A stretch of 64,000 bases of DNA from Elusimicrobia bacterium GWA2_62_23. Its GTDB lineage: Bacteria; Elusimicrobiota; Elusimicrobia; Elusimicrobiales; UBA9959. Of the stretch, positions 44,808 to 53,056 are shown one piece after another. Location: assembly GCA_001799635.1 (NCBI GenBank), contig MGTV01000023.1, forward strand, positions 28,029-92,028. Reading direction: 5' to 3'. Each line of letters begins with the position of its first letter. The first letter of the stretch is position 1. A program made the translations under genes and the position numbers. Below the pieces are notes generated by a model. The model had not been told where the DNA came from. It did no database searches and saw nothing but the letters and a program-made list of their open reading frames with translations.

Positions 44808-45551
44808 TTAAAAGTTCAGGTGGAAGTTCCACACGGGGTGGAACACCAGCACGCCTTCGGGGAAGATGTTGAGGCCCAGTTCGAAGTACTTGCCGTACCA
44901 GCTCACCTTGCTGGAGAAGGTCTGGGTATTCAGGCCGTAGTTGAGCTGCATGCTCCACAGCTTGCTGATGCCCTTGGGAGTCTCTATGCCGGCTATCAGA
45001 AAGTCGTCCTTGAAGCCGGTGTCGAAACTGTTGATCTTGGTGCCCAGCAGTTCAGGTTCTTCTCCGGCTTTAAAGTCCAGCTTGGCCCTGAGCACGCTGC
45101 GCTTGTAGCCCCAGAAGGTGCGCACGCGCGGGCTAACCGAGGAGCTCACTATGGCGCCCATGTAGTAGCCGCCGAACTTGGCCGAGTCTACGGTGTCCGA
45201 ATCCTTGGTGGCCATTTTGGCCGCCAGCATGTCCCAATAGCCGCCTATCAGGTCCACCTGCGGCACGCCGGGGGCCAGGCGCCCCTCGCCGTGCAGGCGC
45301 AGCTTGCCGGACACGTTGGTATAGGTCATGGGGATGGTGGTGGGGAACAGCCCCGTCTGCAGGCCGAAGCTTTTGCCGGGCGGCAGCGGGGTGGTGCTTT
45401 CCAGGTCCTGCTGGAAGTCGTAGAAGAACCCGGCCGGGTTGGCCATGATCTCGCCGACCATCTGCATACCTTTCGACTCCCAGTCTATTTCGGCGTGGGA
45501 GACGCCGCCAAGGCAGAACAGGGCCGCCAAGGCAAAGATAAACCTTTTCAT
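44808..45551 (-). CDS. Uncharacterised secreted, probably outer-membrane, protein
   Basis: A 247-aa product not assigned to a family. I chose the ATG at 45551 (MKRFIFALAALFCLGGVSHA, a signal peptide) because AGGGAG lies 7 nt upstream; an ATG at 45569 would add six residues and lacks a ribosome site. The mature part is rich in aromatic and Gly residues, with alternating strands late in the protein, and ends 'HPVWNFHLNF', a terminal Phe that suggests a small barrel. Present only in this third FecR module, between FecR and barrel genes (10-19 nt gaps). Confidence 0.65.
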   Translation of the reverse strand: MKRFIFALAALFCLGGVSHAEIDWESKGMQMVGEIMANPAGFFYDFQQDLESTTPLPPGKSFGLQTGLFPTTIPMTYTNVSGKLRLHGEGRLAPGVPQVDLIGGYWDMLAAKMATKDSDTVDSAKFGGYYMGAIVSSSVSPRVRTFWGYKRSVLRAKLDFKAGEEPELLGTKINSFDTGFKDDFLIAGIETPKGISKLWSMQLNYGLNTQTFSSKVSWYGKYFELGLNIFPEGVLVFHPVWNFHLNF

Positions 45552-45570
45552 GTTTATGCTCCCTTTCATG

Positions 45571-47418
45571 TTAGTCGCCCAGGTTCGTGATAGCGGGCAG
45601 CATGCGCTGCACGCCGGCCACGAACAGGTCGGGGATAAAGACCACGTCTATGTTCTTGGCGCCGAAGTAGTCGCCTGTGGCGCCGTTATCGACGTCCAAG
45701 TAGGCGTTGGCGTTGTTGTCCAGGCTCGCCAGGTCGCTGCTGTTGGACTTCTTGACATAGACCACGGTCTGCACGGCGGTATCCTTGAGCAGCGTGAACG
45801 GGTCCTTGGAGGAGTTAGTCAGGCTGTCCACGGTGCGCACCCCGCCGCCGTTGTTAATAACGTAGTCCTCGCGGGCGTACCAGATTATCCCCGAGTTGGC
45901 GTTAGTGCCGGTAAGGTCGTTGCCTATCACGTAGGGATCGGCGCGGTACTGGAACAGCGGGGCGTTGTCGCCCTCGATGTTGTAATCGTAGTTCTTGCCG
46001 GTGGTGGCGGTCTCGTCGGCCACCATGCCCCACCTGACGTCGGTGGTGTCGACCCCGGAGAAGTTGACGAAGCTGCCGAGCCCGTTCCTGTACTCCAGCG
46101 TGGTCTCGCCGTCCGAAAAGTCAGCCCCGCCCACTATGTCGGTATCCCGGATCTGCAGGCGGGCGATGGCGTTCAGCATTTCCTGGGCCTCGTTGACCCC
46201 GGTAGCGCCGTCGTCGTCCAGCACGCCGGTGATCATGGTATGCCGGTCGTTGGCGTCGTTGGCGGCTATGGTGCGGTTCGGCGCGAACACGGACAGGTTG
46301 TCCACCAGTTCGTCGCGGACCGCGTCATAGCGGTAACCCTCGGCCACGAAGAAGATATTGCCGGCGTTGGTCCGGTTGGCCAGCAGGAAGGAAGCGTAGG
46401 TGGGGTCAACGTCGTTGGAGCCGAAGAAGGAGGGCCATTCTTCTATGCGCTGCGGCAGGGCCTTATTGAACCCCATGCTCATCTGCGCCAGGTCCAGGCG
46501 CTCAGACACCGCGCCGCCGTTGTATTTAAACCCGTTGGCCGCCTGGGCGTAGTCGGCGTAAGTGGGGCGCTTCACCAGGTTCATGAACTGTATGGTGTTG
46601 GCGTCCGGGCGGATCATACGCTGGTCCACGCGTACCAGGTTGCCGTGCACGTCGGTCAGGGTGCGGCCGGCTTCCAGGTCGCTCTCCTTGACCACATTGA
46701 GAAAATTCTTGACCGTGTTCTCGGCGCTGGCGGTAGCCCTGGCGAATTCCTTCACCTGCGCCCGGTCGTTCTCCTTCTGGCGCAGTTCGCGGCCGCGGTC
46801 CTCCTGCTTGAGGCCGGGGTTCCAGTTCTCCAGCGCCTCGCGCTCCCGGGCGGCGGTGAGCAGCACCGGCTTGGTGGCCTTGCCTTTCTCTTCCAGGGTC
46901 AGACCCTGGCCCTGAGGGATATTGAATTCGGACCGGCCCTTCTCGGGCGGGACCATGAACTTAAGCTTGACTTCGCCGAACAGCACCTGGAGGTCCATCT
47001 GGCCGTCCTCGGTGGTGTTCATAGTGAACTCGGTGCCGCGCACGGCGCAGACGGCGGCCGGGGTGCGGACCTCGAATTTTTCCTTGCGCATCAGGTGCGG
47101 CACGCGCACCTTGATCCGACCGAAGACCAGGGCCAGGCGGCTGGCCAGCGTCTGGCGCTGCTCCAGCTCCAGGCTGGAGCCTTCTTTCATCCAGACCTTG
47201 GTCTTGTTGGGCATCAGGAGCACGGCGCCGCCGTCGGCGCCGGTGCGTACCGCGCCGCCCTCGGCGATCTCCATGTTCTCCGAAGCGGGAACCCACTGGC
47301 CCTCACGGGTCTGGCGGGCTTCCACGGTGCCGCTCATGGAGAGTATTTTGGACTCTCCTGCCAGGGCGAGGCCCGGGAGCAGCATAAAAAGGAAGGAAAT
47401 AAGAATTTTTATCCTCAT
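45571..47418 (-). CDS. Secreted FecR-domain protein (copy 3)
   Basis: A 615-aa protein, longest of the three. Signal peptide MRIKILISFLFMLLPGLALA; FecR domain about 30-165 with 'PAAVCAVRGTEF'; a charged Arg/Glu helix-rich stretch (about 190-240); the shared segment 'VRVDQRMIRPDANTIQF' and 'FNKALPQRI'; C-terminal 'GAKNIDVVFIPDLF' matching the IDxxF motif of copies 1 and 2. No transmembrane helix after the signal. A consensus promoter places its -10 just 6 nt from the ATG, so its mRNA is probably leaderless. Divergent from mltA with overlapping -35 boxes. Confidence 0.8.
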   Translation of the reverse strand: MRIKILISFLFMLLPGLALAGESKILSMSGTVEARQTREGQWVPASENMEIAEGGAVRTGADGGAVLLMPNKTKVWMKEGSSLELEQRQTLASRLALVFGRIKVRVPHLMRKEKFEVRTPAAVCAVRGTEFTMNTTEDGQMDLQVLFGEVKLKFMVPPEKGRSEFNIPQGQGLTLEEKGKATKPVLLTAAREREALENWNPGLKQEDRGRELRQKENDRAQVKEFARATASAENTVKNFLNVVKESDLEAGRTLTDVHGNLVRVDQRMIRPDANTIQFMNLVKRPTYADYAQAANGFKYNGGAVSERLDLAQMSMGFNKALPQRIEEWPSFFGSNDVDPTYASFLLANRTNAGNIFFVAEGYRYDAVRDELVDNLSVFAPNRTIAANDANDRHTMITGVLDDDGATGVNEAQEMLNAIARLQIRDTDIVGGADFSDGETTLEYRNGLGSFVNFSGVDTTDVRWGMVADETATTGKNYDYNIEGDNAPLFQYRADPYVIGNDLTGTNANSGIIWYAREDYVINNGGGVRTVDSLTNSSKDPFTLLKDTAVQTVVYVKKSNSSDLASLDNNANAYLDVDNGATGDYFGAKNIDVVFIPDLFVAGVQRMLPAITNLGD

Positions 47419-47424
47419 ACCTGA

Positions 47425-47453
47425 AGTTTAGTAGAAATTCCGCCTTGTGTCAA
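47425..47453 (-). promoter_or_regulatory. Consensus promoter of the third FecR operon, leaderless arrangement
   Basis: Minus strand TTGACA (47453-47448), 17-nt spacer, TAAACT (47430-47425), then TCAGGT and the ATG at 47418. A start 7 nt past the -10 would coincide with the A of ATG. Confidence 0.75.
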
Positions 47454-47473
47454 TAAAACTTTTATGGGATAAT
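47445..47473 (+). promoter_or_regulatory. Promoter of mltA-namZ, overlapping the divergent FecR promoter
   Basis: Plus strand TTGTGT (47445-47450), 17-nt spacer, GATAAT (47468-47473) preceded by TGg, an extended -10. The -35 boxes of the two divergent promoters overlap by three bases, so both cannot be bound by polymerase at once. The leader to mltA is about 120 nt. Confidence 0.65.
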
Positions 47474-47601
47474 TGGATTTGAGAAAAGCCGTTTTTCCCT
47501 ATGAAAACCGGGCCAGTGTGACCGCGGTCAAGTGTAAAGAGGGATACCGCCGCGGCGCCCCCGCCCGGTGAGAAAGCTTTAAGAGCGACGGGAGTCATTC
47601 A

Positions 47602-48891
47602 ATGAAAAAAGTAACCTTTGTTATGTTCGCCCTGGCCCTGGCCGGCTGTGCCACCGGCGCCAGGAAGGAACCGGTTTCCGGCGCCTGCCCCCCCTGCCCC
47701 GCCGCGCCCGCGGTGGCCGTCTCCACGGCCGGCCCGGCCGCCGCGGCTCCCGGCGCCGCCATGTACGCGGTGGCCCCGGACAGCGCCCCGGCTTTCACCG
47801 ACAGCGACGAGACCGGCCCCCTGCTGAAGGCGGCCCTGCTCAACCAGGCCTACCTCCTGGGCCTCAACGGCTCCGGCCCCGCCTATGATTTCGGCGGGCG
47901 CAAGGTCACCACCGCAGACCTGGCCGCGGCCAACGAGGAATTCATAAAGATCCTGCGCTCCTCCCCCACCGCCCAGGCCCTGGACCTGGCCGTGAGGGAA
48001 CGTTTCGAGGTCTACCAGATGGCCGGCCGGGATTCCACCGGCACCGTGGTCTTCAGCTCCTACTACGAGCCCACGCTGGAAGCCAGCCTGAAGCGGACAA
48101 AGAAGTACAAATACCCCATCTACTCCAAGCCCACGGACCTGGTGACCATCAACCTGGGAGACTTCAACGAGAAATTCAAGGGCGAAAAGCTGACCGGCCT
48201 GCTGAAGGGCGACCAGCTGGTGCCCTACCTGACCCGCGACGAGATAGATTTCGAGGGCAAGCTGAAGAAGAAGGCCAAGCCGCTCGCCTGGTTCACCAAC
48301 CGCGCCGACATCATGGACCTGCACACCGAAGGTTCCGGCCGCCTGGCCCTGCCCGACGGCAGGATAGTGAAGGCCAAGTTCGCGGCCACCAACAGCCACA
48401 AATTCAAAGGCTGGCTGACCGCCATGATAGAGACCGGCGCCCTGCCGCGCGAGGGCATCAGCCACGAGAAGGGCCTGCAGTATCTGGAGGAGCACCCCGA
48501 GAAAACCCGCGAGATCCTGAGCCGCAACCGCCGCTACGTCTTCTTCTCACTGGACGAAAAGACCGACCCGGACGAAGGTCCCGACGGCACTTACGGCAAG
48601 CCGCTCACCGGCTGGCGCTCCATTGCCATAGACAATACCCTGGTACCCATGGGCGCCCTGGCCTTCATGCGGGTGCAGACCCCGGACGTGGACGCCGAGG
48701 GCAACCTGCTGGGCCGCAAGCAGGACGGCCGCTTCGTTTTCTGCCAGGACACCGGCGGCGCCATAAAAGGCCCGGGCCGGGTGGACTTCTTCGCCGGGGC
48801 GGGCAAAAAGGCGCGCACCTTCGCCTTCAAACTGTGGGACCCGGGCCAGCTGTACCTGCTGGTGCTCAAGCAGCCGGCGGCGGCCAACTGA
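47602..48891 (+). CDS. mltA: Membrane-bound lytic murein transglycosylase A (MltA)
   Basis: A 429-aa lipoprotein (lipobox LAGC, Cys 15) that cuts the MurNAc-GlcNAc bond to give 1,6-anhydroMurNAc. A Pro/Ala-rich linker (about 20-60) precedes the MltA domain ('VFSSYYEPTLEASLKRTKKYKYPIY', 'LTRDEIDFEGKL', 'WFTNRADIMDLHTEGSGRLALPDG'). The 3D domain at the end carries 'GWRSIAIDNTLVPMGALAFM' and 'FCQDTGGAIKGPGRVDFFAGAG', with the catalytic Asp in the DTGGAIKG context. GGGAG precedes the ATG. Next gene, namZ, starts 4 nt after the stop. Confidence 0.92.
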   Translation: MKKVTFVMFALALAGCATGARKEPVSGACPPCPAAPAVAVSTAGPAAAAPGAAMYAVAPDSAPAFTDSDETGPLLKAALLNQAYLLGLNGSGPAYDFGGRKVTTADLAAANEEFIKILRSSPTAQALDLAVRERFEVYQMAGRDSTGTVVFSSYYEPTLEASLKRTKKYKYPIYSKPTDLVTINLGDFNEKFKGEKLTGLLKGDQLVPYLTRDEIDFEGKLKKKAKPLAWFTNRADIMDLHTEGSGRLALPDGRIVKAKFAATNSHKFKGWLTAMIETGALPREGISHEKGLQYLEEHPEKTREILSRNRRYVFFSLDEKTDPDEGPDGTYGKPLTGWRSIAIDNTLVPMGALAFMRVQTPDVDAEGNLLGRKQDGRFVFCQDTGGAIKGPGRVDFFAGAGKKARTFAFKLWDPGQLYLLVLKQPAAAN

Positions 48892-48895
48892 AGAT

Positions 48896-50110
48896 ATGCG
48901 CTACTTAAACCTGAAAACCGCGGCAGTTGCCTTTTTATCCGCCCTGTTCTTCGCCGGTAGCGTCTCCGCCCTTACGCTCACCGGCCTGGACGTGCTCGAG
49001 CGCGACGGCTTCAAGCTGCTGGCCGGCAAGCGCGTGGGCCTGATCACCAACCATACCTCGGTGGACCAGAACGGCCTTAACGCCGTTGACGTTTTCCACA
49101 AGGCCGGAAACTTCAAGCTGGCCGCCATCTTCTCTCCGGAGCACGGCTTCCGCGGCACCGAGGAAGGCGGCGTTTACATAGCCTCCTCCACCGACCCGGT
49201 CACAGGCGTGCCGGTGTTCAGCCTGTACGGCAAAGGCAAGCAGCGCCCGTCCCCGGGAATGCTCAAAGACCTGGACATTTTAGTCTTCGACATACAGGAC
49301 ATAGGCGCCCGCTTCTACACCTACCTTACCACCATGGGCTACGCCATGGAAGAGGCCGCCAAGGCGAAACTCCCCTTCATGGTGCTGGACCGCCCCAACC
49401 CCATAGGCGGCCTGGTGGAGGGTCCCGTACTGGACCAGGGGGTCAGCGCCTTCACCGCCTATTTCCCGGTTCCCGCGCGGCATGGTTTCACCCCCGGCGA
49501 AATGGCGCTTTTCCACAAAGACGACCTGGGCCTGCCCCTGGACCTTACCATAATAAAGCTCGAAGGCTGGACCCGGGACCTGTTCTTCGACCAGACCGGC
49601 GTGGTCTGGACCAACCCCTCCCCTAATATAAGGAACGTGGACGCGGAAACGCTCTACCCGGGCCTGGGCTGTTTCGAGGCCACCAACGTTTCCGTGGGCC
49701 GCGGCACCAGCAATCCTTTTCTCTGGTTCGGCGCGCCGTGGATGAAAGCCGGGAAGATAGCGAAGAAACTCAACAAGGCCGGCCTGGCCGGGGTGAAGTT
49801 CTCCGTAAAGCGGCTGACCCCGGACAAGGACGTTTACGAGGGCAAGCTCTGCGAGGGAGTGGCGGTAGAGGTGACCGACAGGCCGGCCGTCCGCGCGCTG
49901 GACATTTTCACCCACGCCGCCTACTGGCTGAACAAGTACAACGGGAAGGATTTCGTAATGAAGCCCGAGGAAATACGCAAAATGACCGGCACCGGGGACC
50001 TCTACGACCTGCTGCGCTCCGGCGCCAGGCCCGCCGCGGTAATAGCCGCCTTCGAAAAGAACAATGCGCAGTTCAAAAAGACCGCGGAGAAATACCTGCT
50101 TTACAAATAA
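48896..50110 (+). CDS. namZ: Exo-beta-N-acetylmuramidase NamZ (DUF1343 family)
   Basis: A 404-aa protein with a signal peptide (MRYLNLKTAAVAFLSALFFAGSVSA). Family phrases include 'KRVGLITNHTSVD', 'FSPEHGFRG', 'VPVFSLYG', 'DILVFDIQDIGARFYTYLTTM', 'DRPNPIGG', 'RHGFTPGEMA', 'NPSPNIRN', 'ATNVSVGRGTSNPF'. DUF1343 enzymes of the NamZ type release MurNAc from the non-reducing ends of peptidoglycan fragments. Pairing with mltA in one operon gives a wall-turnover pair. The conserved Glu and His in the EHG motif are present. Confidence 0.9.
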   Translation: MRYLNLKTAAVAFLSALFFAGSVSALTLTGLDVLERDGFKLLAGKRVGLITNHTSVDQNGLNAVDVFHKAGNFKLAAIFSPEHGFRGTEEGGVYIASSTDPVTGVPVFSLYGKGKQRPSPGMLKDLDILVFDIQDIGARFYTYLTTMGYAMEEAAKAKLPFMVLDRPNPIGGLVEGPVLDQGVSAFTAYFPVPARHGFTPGEMALFHKDDLGLPLDLTIIKLEGWTRDLFFDQTGVVWTNPSPNIRNVDAETLYPGLGCFEATNVSVGRGTSNPFLWFGAPWMKAGKIAKKLNKAGLAGVKFSVKRLTPDKDVYEGKLCEGVAVEVTDRPAVRALDIFTHAAYWLNKYNGKDFVMKPEEIRKMTGTGDLYDLLRSGARPAAVIAAFEKNNAQFKKTAEKYLLYK

Positions 50111-50137
50111 TCGGGGAAAGTGTTAAATATATAACCT

Positions 50138-50506
50138 ATGGGGAACAAAATACTTGTTGTTGACGACGACCCGGAAATATCGAGTCTGGTGCAGTACACC
50201 CTCGAATCCCTGGGCCACCAGATAAAGGTTTGCGATAACGGCCGCGAGGTGCTGGACGTGCTCCGCTCCTACAAGCCGGACCTGCTCGTGCTGGACGTGA
50301 TGCTGCCCGGCATAGACGGCTATTCGCTGGCCTCCCAGATCTCCGAAGACCCCGAACTGGGCAAGATGCCCATAGTGGTGCTCTCCGCCCTGGAACCCTC
50401 CCGCACCATGTTCCAGCGCTTCTCGCAGGTGGCGGCCTTCCTCACCAAGCCGTTCAACACCGACGACCTGATGGAAGCCGTAAAGAACGCCCTCGCGAAA
50501 AAATAA
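50138..50506 (+). CDS. Single-domain response regulator (CheY-like)
   Basis: A 122-aa receiver: 'ILVVDDDPEI' acidic pair, 'DLLVLDVMLPGIDGYSLA' with the phospho-acceptor Asp, 'VVLSA', 'AFLTKPFNTDDL' Lys. No output domain. It lies 27 nt after namZ in an AT-rich gap (TTAAATATATAACCT) that may hold its own -10. A strong terminator follows. It shares no particular similarity with the regulator at 38847 beyond the fold. Confidence 0.9.
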   Translation: MGNKILVVDDDPEISSLVQYTLESLGHQIKVCDNGREVLDVLRSYKPDLLVLDVMLPGIDGYSLASQISEDPELGKMPIVVLSALEPSRTMFQRFSQVAAFLTKPFNTDDLMEAVKNALAKK

Positions 50507-50524
50507 TCCGACCCGCAGCAAAGA

Positions 50525-50556
50525 AGAAGGACGCCCCAAAGCGTCCTTCTTTTTTT
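50525..50556 (+). terminator. Intrinsic terminator after the mltA-namZ-regulator operon
   Basis: Perfect 10-bp stem AGAAGGACGC/GCGTCCTTCT (50525-50534 with 50541-50550), 6-nt loop, then at least six T. Confidence 0.93.
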
Positions 50557-50566
50557 AGCCACTGAC

Positions 50567-50709
50567 GGCAGGCCTGCAAGTGCGCGGGTCCGGCCGGGAT
50601 GTTGTTCCGAGCGCCATTTGGGGAAGGGAGGCTCCAACCGCAGGTTGGAGGGGAACCGCGCAACGGTTCCCTGCAGTCATGGCGAGCGGAATAACATCCC
50701 GGCCGGACC
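50567..50709. repeat. Dispersed palindromic element, family A, copy 2
   Basis: Opens with the 25-nt box shared with 23711-23735 (24 of 25 identical). Long arms 50587-50615 and 50681-50709 match at 26 of 29 positions. Inside are two perfect hairpins: CTCCAACC/GGTTGGAG (50632-50639, 50643-50650) and GGGAACCG/CGGTTCCC (50651-50658, 50664-50671). The fold is a three-way junction. It fills the gap between two convergent transcription units. Confidence 0.8.
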
Positions 50710-50725
50710 GACAGACCATAAACGC

Positions 50726-51577
50726 CTATTTGGAGAGAGGTTCGAAACCTGGGGAGAGCTGGCCGGGGGCTTTGTTGTTGGGGCAGGCTTCCTGGCAGAT
50801 GTCGCAGCCGTAGGCCCAGCCGCCCGCGCGGGCCACGGCCTCTTCGGGCATCTTGTCCTTGGCCTGCGTGGTCCAGTAGGCCAGGCAGCGCCCGGCGTCC
50901 AGCCGGCCGTTCGTCAGCGCCCTGGTGGGGCAGGCCTTCACGCATTGCTCGCAGCGGCCGCAGGAATCCTCGCACGGCGCGTCCGGCGCCAGGTCCAGGC
51001 CGAGCGAGATCCCGCCCAGGAAAATGTAGCTGCCCAGCGTGCGTGAAAGCAGCAGCGTGTTCTTGCCGCGGAAGCCCAGCCCCGCCAACCGCGCCAATTC
51101 CTTTTCCATCACCGGAGAAGTATCGCAGAAGGTCTTTCCGTCCACGGCGGGACTTTCCTTCTTTATTTCCTCCAGCATCGCGGAGAGCTTTTCTTTCACC
51201 GCCAGGTGGTAGTCGCGGCACAGGGCGTAGCGGGAGATCTTGGCGCCGGGCGCGGACAGCAGGGCCGGCTGGGTGGGTTTGCGCCCGGAATTCCAAAGGA
51301 AGGCGGTCAGCGGGCCGGCCTTGGCCTGCTCGGCCGCGTGGTCCATCTCCGGGGTCCAATATCTGAAAGCGCAGACCAGCACCGAGCGGGCGGCCGGATG
51401 CCATTTCTTCACGCTTTTTCTTATGAGGGGGTCGCGCTTGAGGTAGCCAAGGCCGGAGGGGATGATGGTTACGGCCTCGGAGTAGCGCCGGAATTCGTCC
51501 AGGTTGCCGGCCGGGGCTATGCCGGCGGCCGAAGCGCCGGCGGCCAGGGCTATGGCCTTTACCCGGGCGGCGTCCAT
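50726..51577 (-). CDS. queG: Epoxyqueuosine reductase QueG, short form
   Basis: A 283-aa cobalamin-dependent iron-sulphur enzyme that reduces epoxyqueuosine to queuosine in tRNA. Two 4Fe-4S motifs: 'CGRCEQCVKACPT' near residue 215 and 'CDICQEACPNN' near 262. The N-terminal QueG domain includes 'RYALCRDYHLAVKEKL' and 'GFRGKNTLLLSRTLGSYIFLG'. E. coli QueG is about 380 aa; the missing part is the C-terminal HEAT-like region that contacts tRNA, and short forms exist in other phyla. The ATG follows the birA stop TAG directly. Confidence 0.85.
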   Translation of the reverse strand: MDAARVKAIALAAGASAAGIAPAGNLDEFRRYSEAVTIIPSGLGYLKRDPLIRKSVKKWHPAARSVLVCAFRYWTPEMDHAAEQAKAGPLTAFLWNSGRKPTQPALLSAPGAKISRYALCRDYHLAVKEKLSAMLEEIKKESPAVDGKTFCDTSPVMEKELARLAGLGFRGKNTLLLSRTLGSYIFLGGISLGLDLAPDAPCEDSCGRCEQCVKACPTRALTNGRLDAGRCLAYWTTQAKDKMPEEAVARAGGWAYGCDICQEACPNNKAPGQLSPGFEPLSK

Positions 51578-52189
51578 CTAGCTACTCTTGGCCTGGCTGC
51601 CGTACTCCCAGGCCGCGTAGCGCAGCCAGAAGATCTTGAAGAACTCGCGCAGGAATTCCTCGCGCGAGACCTGCGCGCCTTTAAGCGTCTTCACGCTCAC
51701 GGCGGTGTCGAGCTTAACGAGGTTATTCAGGTTCACGCCTATGCCCAGCAGCAGCCAGCTCGGCGCCCGGTTGATGGAGGACGACTCGGTGAGGATGCCG
51801 GCTATTTTGAACCATTTCTTCTTGCGCGGGTGGAAAGCGTAAACGTCGTTGGGCAGCTTGATCCTGGTCTTTATGCCGTACAGGGCGGTTATTACGTACG
51901 CCACGGCTTCGCCGCTGAGCACGCTGAGGTCTGGCAGGAACTTCAGGCCGGTCTCGGGCTTGAGCAGCAGCGTCATATAGAGCCCGCCGCAGGAGCTCTC
52001 CCACTCGCGGCCCAGGCGGCCTTTCCCGGCGGTCTGCGTATTGGCCACCACCAGGGTCTTCTCGGCGGTGCCTTCCACGGCAAGCTCGCGCGCCACGGCC
52101 TGGGTGGACTCCACCTCATCCAGGCAGACTATCTTGCTGATGCCGGGCAGGGAATCCACGTTGAGATCTATTATTTCGCAGGTTTTCAT
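51578..52189 (-). CDS. birA: Biotin--[acetyl-CoA-carboxylase] ligase (BirA catalytic domain only)
   Basis: A 203-aa class I biotin protein ligase: 'DEVESTQAVARELA', the biotinyl-AMP loop 'AGKGRLGREWESSCGGLYMTLLL', 'IKLPNDVYA' (usually KWPND) and 'LLGIGVNLNN'. No N-terminal helix-turn-helix, so it cannot repress biotin genes; the usual C-terminal SH3-like domain also seems absent or very short. ATGA overlap with nadC. Confidence 0.87.
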   Translation of the reverse strand: MKTCEIIDLNVDSLPGISKIVCLDEVESTQAVARELAVEGTAEKTLVVANTQTAGKGRLGREWESSCGGLYMTLLLKPETGLKFLPDLSVLSGEAVAYVITALYGIKTRIKLPNDVYAFHPRKKKWFKIAGILTESSSINRAPSWLLLGIGVNLNNLVKLDTAVSVKTLKGAQVSREEFLREFFKIFWLRYAAWEYGSQAKSS

Positions 52190-53034
52190 TTTGTCCTCGC
52201 TTCGAAAGAGATGTCCAGCGGCCGCGCGCCGCTGGTGATGGAACCTACCGAGATGCGGTCCGCGCCGAGCCGCGAATATTGGGCCGCCATCTTCAGGTCC
52301 ACGCCGCCGGAGATCTCTATCTCCGGGCGCTTGCCTTTATAAGAACGTATCAGGGCCACGGCCTTCTTCATGGCCGCGAAATCCATGTTGTCGAGCATTA
52401 TCACGTCAGCGCCCAGCGGCAGGAAGGCCTTGAGCTGGGCCAGATTCTGCACTTCCAATTCTATCTTGAGCCCGGGCTTGGCCCGGCGCATGGCCTGTAT
52501 GCGTTTGCCCAGCACTTCGGCCCGGCCGCCGGCGAAGGCCACGTGGTTATCCTTTATCATGGCCATGTCGTAGAGGCCCAGGCGGTGATTGCGGGCGCCG
52601 CCGCAGCGCACGGCGTACTTCTCCACCATGCGCAGCCCCGGCAGGGTCTTGCGGGTATCGTAAATTTTAGTGCGGGAGCCTTTCACGGCCGCGGCGAACA
52701 GGGCGGCCTTGGTAGCCACGCCGCTCATATGCTGTAAAAAGTTAAGGGCGGTGCGCTCGGCGGTGAGGATGGAGGCCGGGCCTTCTATCTTCATCAGCAC
52801 GTCGCCTTTTTTAATGCGGGCGCCGTCTTTTTTGGTTATCTTAACGCGGGAACCGGGCGCGGCCAGGGCGAAAACCCGCCGGGCCACCTCCCCCCCGCAG
52901 ACCACGCCTGAATCCTTGGCGCGCATCTCCCCGTAGAACCGTGTGCCCAGCGGCACAAAGAACCGGGTGGTCACGTCTCCGGGCCCTATGTCTTCCTTCA
53001 GGGCCGCCTTTATAACAGCGTCGAACTGCTTCAT
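52186..53034 (-). CDS. nadC: Nicotinate-nucleotide pyrophosphorylase (carboxylating)
   Basis: A 282-aa quinolinate phosphoribosyltransferase of NAD synthesis. 'EDIGPGDVTTRF', 'ERTALNFLQHMSGVAT', 'DTRKTLPGLRMVEKYAVRCGGARNHRLGLYDMAMIKDNH' (Arg/His/Lys substrate site), 'IELEVQNLAQL', 'DVIMLDNMDF' and 'EISGGVDL' are all present in order. A TAAAAT lies 7 nt upstream of the ATG, another possibly leaderless start. Heads nadC-birA-queG. Confidence 0.94.
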   Translation of the reverse strand: MKQFDAVIKAALKEDIGPGDVTTRFFVPLGTRFYGEMRAKDSGVVCGGEVARRVFALAAPGSRVKITKKDGARIKKGDVLMKIEGPASILTAERTALNFLQHMSGVATKAALFAAAVKGSRTKIYDTRKTLPGLRMVEKYAVRCGGARNHRLGLYDMAMIKDNHVAFAGGRAEVLGKRIQAMRRAKPGLKIELEVQNLAQLKAFLPLGADVIMLDNMDFAAMKKAVALIRSYKGKRPEIEISGGVDLKMAAQYSRLGADRISVGSITSGARPLDISFEARTK

Positions 53035-53041
53035 CGGTTAA

Positions 53042-53047
53042 ATTTTA
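53042..53047 (-). promoter_or_regulatory. -10 element near the nadC start
   Basis: Minus strand TAAAAT (53047-53042), then seven bases to the ATG at 53034. No ribosome site and no good -35. A TATAAA a few bases further upstream is an alternative. Confidence 0.45.
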
Positions 53048-53056
53048 CCATTTATA

